Assembly: GCA_002311315.1 (NCBI GenBank)
Contig: DBZZ01000075.1
Coordinates: 4,538 to 14,615, forward strand
Direction of reading: 5' to 3'
Source of the DNA: Methylococcaceae bacterium UBA1147
GTDB lineage: Bacteria; Pseudomonadota; Gammaproteobacteria; Methylococcales; UBA1147
Length of the DNA: 10,078 nt
Position 1 is the stretch's first letter. Each line of letters opens with the position of its first letter. Below the pieces are notes generated by a model that was given only the letters and a program-made list of their open reading frames with translations, was not told the DNA's origin and ran no database searches. The position numbers and the translations under genes are program-made. This document shows, one piece after another, positions 1 through 5,900 of the stretch.

Positions 1-2
1 TA

Positions 3-1001
3 CTAGCCGCAGTTTATGCAAGCGTGGTCGTGGCCCTGATTGTTTTCTACTTCCTGTTCAACCTGAACCCCGATGACCCCTCACTTGCCCGCGCTTTCTA
101 TGTCTGGATCAGCGTTTTCAACCTGTTGATCGTCTCCGTTTTCTGGAGCCTGATGGCGGACCTGTTCAATCCCGAGCAAGCTCACCGGGTCTTCGGTTTC
201 ATCGCCGCAGGCGGAAGCCTCGGCGCCTTATGCGGCCCCCTGGTCAGCGCCCTGCTGGTGGCCCATACAGGACACGCCCTGCTCTTCCTTGTTTCAGCGG
301 CGGGGTTCGGCTGTGCCGTGTGCCTGGTCTTCTGGCTGATTTCGACCAATGCGCAGAATTCCACGAACAAAACCGCGGACCACCCCATGTCAGGCGACCC
401 ATTCACCGGTTTGTTCCTCGTCATGCGCACCCCGTTCCTGCAGGGTTACGGGCTATTCATCCTGTTGCTGTCCGGGGTCTCAACCTTTCTCTATTTTCAG
501 CAGGCTGAACTGGTCCGCGATGCCTTTCCCGACAACGAATCCAGAACGCAGCTCTTTGCCTGGGTGGATTTTGCCGTGAATACGCTCTCCATCGGAAGCC
601 AGCTGTTCCTGACCGGAAATATCGTCAAACGCTTCGGCGTCAGCATCCCTCTTGTTTCAATTCCCGTCCTGTTACTCCTTGGCTTCGTTTCCTTTGCTCT
701 GTATCCGATGCTTTCGGCAGCAATCGGAGTCATGATGGTCAGGCGTGTCGGCGAATATGCCTTTATCCGCCCCTGCAGGGAGATGCTGTTTACAAACCTG
801 AGCCGCGACATGAAATACAAAGCGAAGAACGTTATCGACATCGTCGTATATCGTGGAGCAGATGCCCTCAACAGCTGGTTCTTTATCGCCTGCCAGCAAT
901 TCGGCCTAGCCTTGACCGGAACCGCCTGGATCGGCGCCACTCTCGCCGGACTCAGTGCCCTGACCGGCTATGCCCTGGGCAGGCGACACGATCAGTCGTG
1001 A
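3..1001 (+). CDS. NTP/NDP-exchange / MFS-like transporter, C-terminal part (5' end outside window)
   Basis: This is a polytopic inner-membrane protein with about nine or ten strongly hydrophobic segments across 332 visible codons. The frame is open back to the window edge, so the GTG at 24 is internal and the true start lies upstream. Features typical of the bacterial NTP/NDP exchange transporter branch of the MFS-like superfamily are the segment FYVWISVFNLLIVSVFWSLM followed by a glycine-rich FIAAGGSLGALCGPL helix. A further one near the C-terminus is the loop RPCREMLFTNLSR followed by KYKAKNVIDIVVYRGAD. By family it would move nucleotides or a related anion across the inner membrane, but the substrate cannot be read from sequence. 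The protein ends with a short basic tail. No clear intrinsic terminator follows; the only nearby structure is a 6-bp GGCGGC/GCCGCC stem (1054-1077) without a U tract. I am confident about the transporter fold and less so about the substrate. Confidence 0.85.
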   Translation, partial: LAAVYASVVVALIVFYFLFNLNPDDPSLARAFYVWISVFNLLIVSVFWSLMADLFNPEQAHRVFGFIAAGGSLGALCGPLVSALLVAHTGHALLFLVSAAGFGCAVCLVFWLISTNAQNSTNKTADHPMSGDPFTGLFLVMRTPFLQGYGLFILLLSGVSTFLYFQQAELVRDAFPDNESRTQLFAWVDFAVNTLSIGSQLFLTGNIVKRFGVSIPLVSIPVLLLLGFVSFALYPMLSAAIGVMMVRRVGEYAFIRPCREMLFTNLSRDMKYKAKNVIDIVVYRGADALNSWFFIACQQFGLALTGTAWIGATLAGLSALTGYALGRRHDQS

Positions 1002-1529
1002 GCAACAATGGCTGCCCACCCAGCAACGTTCCCGATGAAATTACGATTACCCTGGCGGCCGGTTCCCGACAGCCGCCTAGGGATGAACTCCAGACCATGC
1101 CTGCGGCATTGCATCACCGTGGAGTTGGCAAGGGTCTGATTGATGACAGCACCAAGCACCAATACCGCGGAGACATCAGATGGACGACAATGGCTCTCAG
1201 ACGCCCACCAAGGCAGCTTGGTCAACACATTCTGACCTTGTCTGGTTGCCTTCACCTACTGTTCAATCAACATAGAACTCATCATCGACGGACTTTTGAC
1301 ATGAATAGCCAGTGAACCTATCGATGAAAAATCGTTCCAAGACGGCATACGACTCAACGGCAGGCTAAGCGACCTTGATCATCGCTTTACAACCGATCCG
1401 GAAATCCACCACCAATGATCCAAAGGAGAGGGTCAATCAATCGGATGACCGTGTTCGCGGTGCCGAAATGAGTACAGTTTCAGCTGTAGGTAACGACAAC
1501 CATTTTCAAGACAACGAGGAATTGGCAAC
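1002..1529. other. Gene-poor spacer, no convincing gene
   Basis: I find no convincing gene in this 528-base stretch. A GTG at 998 overlaps the transporter stop and opens a 105-codon plus-strand frame, but its product is rich in His, Gln, Arg and Thr and has no recognisable domain. An antisense frame covers nearly the same bases. Small inverted repeats are present: GGCGGC/GCCGCC (1054-1077) and ACCAAG-GCAG-CTTGGT near 1208-1223. Neither is followed by a U tract. The end of the stretch carries the ribosome-binding site of the next gene. Confidence 0.5.
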
Positions 1530-1724
1530 ATGATTCACCGTCAAAGGTACCAGACCCTGATCCGATTCATAGATAACATCATACAAGGCGCTCGCGTGAT
1601 CGGCATTGCCGTCGTGTTGGTTGTGTCCGCGGTCATTCTGAATTTCACCTTACCCAACCAGCAACGGGCAGACGATAAACCGGTCAGCCAAGCTAACTCA
1701 CCCGAGCAAACGCAAAACCTTTAG
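1530..1724 (+). CDS. Small single-pass membrane protein, unknown function
   Basis: This encodes a 64-residue protein that I do not recognise. The first 20 residues are basic and polar with scattered Ile and Phe (arginines at 4, 6 and 12), consistent with a cytoplasmic N-terminus. Residues 21-41 form one clear transmembrane helix dominated by Val, Ile, Leu and Ala. The last 23 residues are a polar tail rich in Gln, Asp, Asn and Ser, probably periplasmic. A GAGGA ribosome-binding site sits at 1516-1520, nine bases before the ATG. The gene stands alone in an otherwise empty region and is followed within about 65 bases by an intrinsic terminator, which supports expression as a monocistronic unit. 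It could be a small regulatory membrane peptide or a toxin-like peptide, but nothing in the sequence decides this. Confidence 0.6.
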   Translation: MIHRQRYQTLIRFIDNIIQGARVIGIAVVLVVSAVILNFTLPNQQRADDKPVSQANSPEQTQNL

Positions 1725-1741
1725 GCTAAGACCAAACCCTA

Positions 1742-1777
1742 GGCTTTGCGGCCTTCCAAATCATGGACCGCAAGGCC
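1742..1777 (+). repeat. Stem-loop downstream of the small membrane-protein gene
   Basis: A 10-bp stem pairs GGCTTTGCGG (1742-1751) with CCGCAAGGCC (1768-1777), with one G-U pair and a 16-base loop. It lies just after the small membrane-protein gene and ahead of the U-tailed hairpin at 1785-1816. No U tract follows directly, so it may serve as an mRNA 3'-end stabiliser or a processing structure. Confidence 0.5.
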
Positions 1778-1784
1778 AACAGGC

Positions 1785-1816
1785 AAACCAGACACTTCAG
1801 TGTCTTGTTTTGTTTA
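1785..1816 (+). terminator. Rho-independent terminator
   Basis: The stem AGACAC-TTCA-GTGTCT (1790-1805) can be extended by AAAC/GTTT pairing around a mismatch, and it is followed on the plus strand by a T-rich tail (TGTTTTGTTT). It is well placed to end the transcript of the small gene at 1530-1724. On the minus strand the same hairpin follows a possible remnant reading frame whose stop codon lies in the loop. Confidence 0.65.
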
Positions 1817-2027
1817 CGGGAACATCCCAACCAACGCAAACCATCCGATCGGCATCTTCGACCAGAGCCGTACGTTTACCTAGTTTCAAAAAGAACGAAT
1901 CATCAATATTGCCGGCTAACAGTTCACCATCAAGGATCGAAAACGACTGGACGGATACAATATCTAAGAAACAAGGCCGGTGGAAGAAACCACCGCCTAC
2001 TAGATCCGGCAGTGCGTGTTCAGCTGT
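1797..2027 (-). pseudogene. Possible decayed minus-strand coding fragment
   Basis: On the minus strand a 76-codon frame without stops runs from 2027 to the TGA at 1797-1799, inside the terminator hairpin. It has no ATG or GTG near its upstream end. The translated composition is protein-like, with segments such as DIVSVQSFSILDGELLAGN and FFLKLGKRTALVEDADRMV, unlike the Arg/His/Ser-rich plus-strand frames over the same bases. Just upstream, the other minus frames are broken by several stops. This would fit the 3' end of a decayed gene. However, a stop-free run of this length also arises by chance a few percent of the time per frame, and I do not recognise the family. Confidence 0.25.
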
Positions 2028-2397
2028 TCATCATGACAGCTTCTCGCTTAACCGAAAAGGGGCTGATCGCCAAACCCGCACTTGCGACCGATTGTCTGGA
2101 TGCCTCTCCACATTGCTGGCTGATCTCTGGCACATCTCACACCCATTGAATTCGAAACCGCGGGGCCAGTAGTTGCAGGTCCCAGACACATGGATCAGCC
2201 ATAAGTCTCGGGGACACGATGGTGTGTTTTATAGGAAAGTAAGATACACCATCCTGTGTGCGTTCTTCGGCTAGTCAAACTATTGCCCAAACCACAAAGT
2301 AACCAGGCACCTGATTCAGGTACGTACGAGCATCAGCAAGTCATGCCGACATTTCCCACACGGAATAGCCGAGGTTTGCTGGCCTGGACCGGGAGCT
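1817..2397. other. Gene-poor spacer between terminator and mlaA
   Basis: No intact gene is visible across these 581 bases. Two overlapping plus-strand frames (1763-2149 and 1810-2172) are long, but their products look random in composition and start within or beside the terminator. The stretch contains the possible minus-strand fragment ending at 1797 and the strong stem-loop at 2214-2259. A small ACCTG-ATT-CAGGT palindrome lies at 2309-2322. No clear terminator for mlaA is seen. Confidence 0.45.
2214..2259. repeat. Long imperfect inverted repeat (stem-loop)
   Basis: GATGGTGTGTTTT (2218-2230) pairs with AAGATACACCATC (2241-2253) over 13 positions with two G-U pairs and a 10-base loop. The stem can be extended by ACAC (2214-2217) with GTGT (2256-2259) across a two-base bulge. 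There is no U tract on either side, so it is not a standard terminator. A remnant of a small palindromic mobile element, an operator or an RNA structure are all possible. Confidence 0.55.
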
Positions 2398-3171
2398 TCA
2401 TTCAAGATCGGCGTCAAAATCTTCGTCGAGTTCCAACTCTGCATCCTGGTCGGGTACATTCCCGTCGAGAATCAGGTATTCACGTCTTTGCATATACGCA
2501 GCTTTCAGAAAGTCATACTGGTCCAACGCAGTTTCATCGACGATTCTTTCGGTGACCAGCAATCCGGCCCGCCAATCGGCCGCATCCAGAATGGCTGCTC
2601 CCATAGTCGCTGCACTGACGAGCCCGCCACTAATGAAAACAGTGTAGCTCACCGGATCCAGCAATATATCGCCGATCAGCCCGACAAAATCCCGCGGAGA
2701 ACTCGCCCCCCAGAAAGGCAATATCATGTACGGCCCTGACGGAACACCCCAAACTCCCAGGGTTTGACCAAAATCTTCCCTGTGTTTCTCCAGACCGACC
2801 ATCGTCGCGACATCAATAACGCCGGCTATTCCCACGGTAGAGTTGATCACCAAACGACTGCCATCCTCGGCCGCCTGGCCCAACTTGAACTGAAGCAGAT
2901 CGTTGATCGTTACGCCGACATCCTGAATATTGCTAAAAAAATTGGTCACACCCCCGCTGACGACATCAGGAGCCGCCCAGGTATAGCCTTCTGCCATGGG
3001 CTTCATGATGGTTTCATCGAAGTCGTCATTAAACGAAGAGACATCCCGGTTCCAATCTTCCCATGGACCCGCCGGATCAACCCCCGTTGTCGCGCAACCA
3101 TTCAAAATGGTGGTTAGAACCAACAATCCAAATTTGAAGGCTATTTTGCGATCAATGGCTTTTTTATTCAC
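2398..3171 (-). CDS. mlaA: MlaA (VacJ) family outer-membrane lipoprotein
   Basis: MlaA sits in the outer membrane and, in well-studied bacteria, removes misplaced phospholipids from the outer leaflet for return by the Mla system. The 257-residue product begins with a basic stretch and a hydrophobic segment ending in the lipobox LNGC, giving lipidated Cys26. Residue +2 is Ala rather than Asp, as expected for outer-membrane sorting. Family hallmarks are NRDVSSFNDDFDETIMKP (41-58), RLVINSTVGIAGVID (106-120), the signature from EDFGQTLGVWGVPSGPY to PFWGASSPRD (132-161) and YDFLKAAYMQRREY (219-232). The C-terminus is a very acidic tail. The start is GTG at 3171-3169; an in-frame stop lies close upstream, and AAGGA is nearer the start than ideal. 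No mlaFEDCB genes are adjacent, as is common for mlaA. The lipoprotein family assignment is firm. Confidence 0.93.
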   Translation of the reverse strand: MNKKAIDRKIAFKFGLLVLTTILNGCATTGVDPAGPWEDWNRDVSSFNDDFDETIMKPMAEGYTWAAPDVVSGGVTNFFSNIQDVGVTINDLLQFKLGQAAEDGSRLVINSTVGIAGVIDVATMVGLEKHREDFGQTLGVWGVPSGPYMILPFWGASSPRDFVGLIGDILLDPVSYTVFISGGLVSAATMGAAILDAADWRAGLLVTERIVDETALDQYDFLKAAYMQRREYLILDGNVPDQDAELELDEDFDADLE

Positions 3172-3495
3172 ATCCTTAATTCTTTATTCTTATTCCTTGG
3201 AACCAGCACACGAAACCTCCTCGAATCCCTCCCCAATTCGCGAACCTGGATACCGTGCTTGGCAGGGTGATCGGCAAAACCAACCGGAAGATGACGCTTC
3301 GAGAACACGCTTTAGAAATCCGCCGAGCTATGGTTCGAGCTACACGGAAACCAAATCTAGTTAGTTGTAAATGGGGACACCCAAACCCAATCGACGATCT
3401 TCAGGAAACATTCACCCCTGCCCCGAGAAACCGACACCGAGTCCTTTTTCGAAGCGATGATAACCCCACAACTTATCTTGTTCCTTTTTCTCTTT
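3172..3495. other. Intergenic spacer, no convincing gene
   Basis: This 324-base gap separates mlaA from the gene to its right. A plus-strand frame from 3255 runs through it and on into the antisense of the next gene; it has no recognisable domain. The gap must hold the mlaA promoter, but no clear -35/-10 pair stands out. One GGGGACAC octamer (3373-3380) is shared with 2210-2217 in the same orientation. Confidence 0.45.
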
Positions 3496-3954
3496 CTATC
3501 GACCGTACAAATCGCTGCAACTTCCCCCCAAACCGAAAAAAGGCTCGTGCGTGCAATTCATATCTCCGTATTTCAGACCGTCCAACTGTTTCAAGGCATA
3601 TTGATACTTTAAAGAAGTCTTTTCCAGATTGCCCTTTTTCGCCTCCCTAATCCCAAGCCGTATGGACCTCAAACTCCTCTGCCTTCTTCCATCCCAACCC
3701 TCACTACCGATCTCTTTTAAAGCAGCGTAGACGGCTTTACCATTCTCCACAGTCTTTGCAACATCACCTTTCTCGGCTTCCTTGATCCCTAGTCGAAGGA
3801 TGTTAAGCGCCTCCTTCAACCTGGCGTCATTTTCTTCAGCACTGCGATCCCCCTGTTGGGGGCCCAGAATCCCAGCCGCTAAGGCAGAATTAGCGAGAGA
3901 CAAACTAAAAACCCCTGCCAATAAAATAACAAACAATGTGCGTCGTACTGTCAT
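3496..3954 (-). CDS. Secreted two-repeat helical protein, SmbP-like but without histidines
   Basis: The 152-residue product starts with a signal peptide (basic MTVRR, hydrophobic core, likely cleavage after ALA at 26), so it should be periplasmic. The mature part has two related helical-hairpin repeats: ILRLGIKEAEKGDVAKT near residues 52-68 and SIRLGIREAKKGNLEKT near 97-113. Each is followed by a helix ending in Ala/Leu-rich residues. This pattern of two helices per repeat with a central K-G-D/N turn resembles SmbP, the small periplasmic metal-binding protein of Nitrosomonas. The many SmbP metal-binding histidines are absent here and replaced by Lys, Arg and Glu. The C-terminal tail adds Cys134 and Cys146, which could form a disulfide. 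The ATG at 3954 has a G-rich ribosome-binding site (seven G, five bases before). The fold is inferred and the function is unknown. Confidence 0.75.
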   Translation of the reverse strand: MTVRRTLFVILLAGVFSLSLANSALAAGILGPQQGDRSAEENDARLKEALNILRLGIKEAEKGDVAKTVENGKAVYAALKEIGSEGWDGRRQRSLRSIRLGIREAKKGNLEKTSLKYQYALKQLDGLKYGDMNCTHEPFFGLGGSCSDLYGR

Positions 3955-4172
3955 CGCATCCCCCCCGGATTTCAGAATGTTACCGAATTTATCACTTTAC
4001 GCTGAACATTCCTCTAAGTAAAAAAGACCCTGTTATTAAGAAAATTTCAAGATTTTTGGTGCTTTTGATTGGCCCCATTTCCCCTGTGTCATTCAGACCC
4101 GGCAGAATCAATCTTCAAGCCACACCGTTTCGTCTCACAGCCCGATACCACCAGAAAATCTGCGGGACATCG

Positions 4173-4925
4173 ATGGAATCAGAAGAACTTCTCGACGACA
4201 AGCCACTGACCTGGTGGACCCGTCCAAGAGTTCAAAAGTACATATCCCGTCGAGCAGAACATGGAGCTCCGGTTTCTGGAAACCGAGAGGCCAGCTACAT
4301 GCGTTCGGTATTCAGATGGGGTTTGAATCGAGGGCACGTTCCAGAATCACTTGGCAATCCAGCTGTAGGCCCAGAACGTAACCCAGAGAAACCTCGGTCT
4401 CGATACGTAGAAGATTTCGAATACCAATTCGTTCTGGACCTCTCGAGAACCAAGTCGAGTTGGTACATGCCGCATGTCATGGAGGTCATGTATTTATGTA
4501 GATGCCGGCAAATCGACGCATTGACCCTAGACCGATTCAAAAACATACGAAATGACGGCCTGTTGATCGAACGCCGCAAAGGCTCCCGAACCAATATTAC
4601 AGAATGGTCCACTAGGTTAAAGTCGGCAGTTGACGGCGCATTGAATGACCCACGTAGACCTAATTTGTCTAGCTATATTTTCCCGTCCTCGGATGGGCAT
4701 CATGTCCGATCTAGTAGCTTCCAAACGGCATGGCAGAGACTCATGAAACTGGCACTATCTAGCGGCCTAAAACAATCATTCACATCGGAGGACCTGAAAC
4801 CAAAAGGAATGTCGGATACGGCTGGAAATGCCGCCGACAAAATGGCCGCTACAGGCCACAAAACACAATCAATGATTACCCGAATTTACGACCGGAAACC
4901 GGCAATAGTACCGCCTGTGAAGTGA
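4173..4925 (+). pseudogene. Tyrosine recombinase (phage-type integrase), 5'-truncated
   Basis: The visible protein (about 250 residues from ATG 4173) is the C-terminal part of a phage/island integrase. It keeps only the end of the core-binding domain (APVSGNREASYMRSVFRWG, residues 32-50, then NP and RYVEDFEY). The catalytic domain follows: LCRCRQIDALTL with Arg110, a beta-hairpin Lys in RRKGSRT (136), EDLKPKG (206-212), TGHK with His229, and the nucleophile Tyr239 in RIYDRKP. The usual HxxR box reads E-D-L-K, so His is replaced by Glu and Arg by Lys. Family members are normally longer, with an N-terminal arm-binding domain that is absent here. The frame is open upstream to 3936, but that part overlaps the start of the neighbouring minus-strand gene and looks non-coding. 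The gene ends 70 bases from the 3' end of tRNA-Thr, the usual integration site. It is most likely a decayed island integrase. Confidence 0.75.
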
Positions 4926-4928
4926 GTT

Positions 4929-4948
4929 TTTTCTGTAATTACAGAAAA
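4929..4948. promoter_or_regulatory. Perfect 20-bp palindrome, operator-like
   Basis: A perfect inverted repeat is centred on TGTAATTACA, flanked by T runs on the 5' side and A runs on the 3' side of each strand. An intrinsic terminator would need the U run after the stem, so this is better described as a protein-binding palindrome or a remnant of the recombination site. It lies three bases after the integrase stop and 47 bases before the tRNA 3' end. Confidence 0.45.
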
Positions 4949-4959
4949 TAGGCTAATTC

Positions 4960-4977
4960 AGACTACTAAAATAGTCT
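4960..4977 (-). terminator. Small hairpin downstream of tRNA-Thr
   Basis: Read on the minus strand, AGACTA-TTTTAG-TAGTCT forms a 6-bp stem with a 6-base loop, 18 bases past the tRNA CCA end. The bases after it are AT-rich but lack a clean U tract, so this is a weak terminator candidate for the tRNA transcript. Confidence 0.35.
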
Positions 4978-4995
4978 CTAACCCATTGAAATAAA

Positions 4996-5071
4996 TGGAG
5001 CTGGCGAACGGATTCGAACCGATGACCTGCTGATTACAAATCAGCTGCTCTACCAACTGAGCTACGCCAGC
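4996..5071 (-). tRNA. tRNA-Thr (anticodon UGU)
   Basis: The reverse strand folds as a complete cloverleaf. The acceptor stem GCTGGCG/CGCCAGC pairs perfectly. The D-arm begins GCTC-AGTTGGTA-GAGC, and the anticodon stem GCTGA/TCAGC carries the loop TTTGTAA, giving anticodon UGU. The variable loop is AGGTC, followed by the TTCGAAT T-loop and an encoded TCCA end. The T-stem has one U-U mismatch. The 76-base gene decodes ACA and related threonine codons. A strong promoter lies about 60 bases upstream. A decayed integrase abuts its 3' side, as at many tRNA integration sites. Confidence 0.96.
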
Positions 5072-5132
5072 ATTTTTCGAAGATCCACTAGAGGAACCAT
5101 TGCGACTATTCATGGATCCGAAGAGGGCGTGC

Positions 5133-5161
5133 ATTCTAGCAAATCGGGACTGAAATGTTAA
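5133..5161 (-). promoter_or_regulatory. Sigma-70 promoter of tRNA-Thr
   Basis: On the minus strand, TTAACA (5161-5156) and TAGAAT (5138-5133) are separated by exactly 17 bases, and each matches consensus at five of six positions. The bases after the -10 (GCACGCCC) form a GC-rich discriminator, as seen in stable-RNA promoters under stringent control. Transcription would start near 5126, about 55 bases before the mature tRNA 5' end. Confidence 0.75.
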
Positions 5162-5252
5162 CGAAGTTTACCCACCTGGACAGTTTCGCCCAATATCCTG
5201 CCTCCGTTTCGCAAAATCAGTGTCGCGCGGTTCGCTGCTAGCCCTCGTGCGA

Positions 5253-5900
5253 TCAGGCTTTCCTGTACCGCAGAGCCCAGGACGACGACTTCTTGCCGGA
5301 TTCAAACAGCGCACCCCGACACCGATATTCGTTCGCGGAAATCCTGACGAAAGTCTCTACTCCCCGAATACTGCCGCTGGTGGTCTGGTAGGAAGAAAGG
5401 ATCGTTTCGTCGACGAAGGCCAGCACGCCATGCAGACGTCCCAGAAGATCATTGGACGCCTGCCAGGCAGTTGAATCTGCACCGGTTTCAACCGCTGCAT
5501 ATTCATAAACGGTCCGGTACTCTAGGTTCCGGTAGTCCTCGCCTTCGGTCGGGCTCAGTTTCATGGCGACCTCGTTGAAGCAGCGGTCACCGCGTTGGGT
5601 CACCACACTTTCTCCCTCCACGGTAGCAGGAACCGACTTCTCATTGACATAAACCCCGCTGACAACCCATGACGACTCCTCGACAAAATAGGAGTGCCCT
5701 GCCAGGAGTTTAGCCCTACCGATGAACCCGGCGCTACGCCCGACTACCCTTGCCTGAAGGTCGTCGGCTGTTTCTGGCCTTGGCAGGACGAGCGCCGGCT
5801 CCTCGAAAACCGGCGGACGCCGAAAGCTTTCCAGCCGACTCTTTCCCCTTAGAAACAGCTCGGACATGCTGTGTACGAAATTGTTTAGCCGATTTATCAA
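5253..5900 (-). CDS. Conserved-looking hypothetical protein, start uncertain, overlaps ygiQ
   Basis: The frame gives up to 215 residues from a TTG at 5900. That TTG is preceded nine bases upstream by AGGAGG (5915-5910), but this start lies inside ygiQ and would overlap it by 167 bases in another frame. The first 55 residues therefore share bases with the ygiQ tail and look less protein-like. From about residue 64 onward the product looks real: alternating beta-rich segments, a SWVVSGVY motif (77-84), AWQASNDLLGRLHG (145-158) and a C-terminal EYRCRGALF then SSSWALRYR (191-212). The glycine and tryptophan spacing suggests a small beta-barrel or lipocalin-like fold, which is my inference. No signal peptide is visible in the chosen frame. 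There is no ATG or GTG between the ygiQ stop and residue 113, so it is either translationally coupled through the internal TTG, started at a rare codon, or N-terminally damaged. Confidence 0.55.
   Translation of the reverse strand: MINRLNNFVHSMSELFLRGKSRLESFRRPPVFEEPALVLPRPETADDLQARVVGRSAGFIGRAKLLAGHSYFVEESSWVVSGVYVNEKSVPATVEGESVVTQRGDRCFNEVAMKLSPTEGEDYRNLEYRTVYEYAAVETGADSTAWQASNDLLGRLHGVLAFVDETILSSYQTTSGSIRGVETFVRISANEYRCRGALFESGKKSSSWALRYRKA

Noticed and set aside
24..1001. GTG at 24 as the start of the transporter
   Set aside because: The frame stays open to the window edge and the missing N-terminal helices are expected by family length, so this GTG is internal.
998..1315. 105-codon plus-strand frame overlapping the transporter stop
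   Set aside because: The overlap looks like translational coupling, but the product is His/Gln/Arg/Thr-rich, has no domain, and has an equally long antisense frame.
1763..2172. Two overlapping plus-strand frames of 128 and 120 codons
   Set aside because: Both start in or next to a terminator, overlap each other and have random-looking composition. Neither has a ribosome-binding site.
2210..3380. GGGGACAC octamer at 2210-2217 and again at 3373-3380, as possible ends of a REP-type element flanking mlaA
   Set aside because: An eight-base match is too likely by chance in 10 kb, and the flanking bases do not agree.
3960..3966. Run of seven C (G on the minus strand) in the ribosome-binding site, possible phase variation
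   Set aside because: Seven is short for frequent slippage, and a G-rich Shine-Dalgarno sequence explains it.
3936..4172. Extended N-terminus of the integrase from 3936
   Set aside because: The first 79 residues begin within the neighbouring minus-strand gene and do not resemble the arm-binding or core-binding domain of this family.
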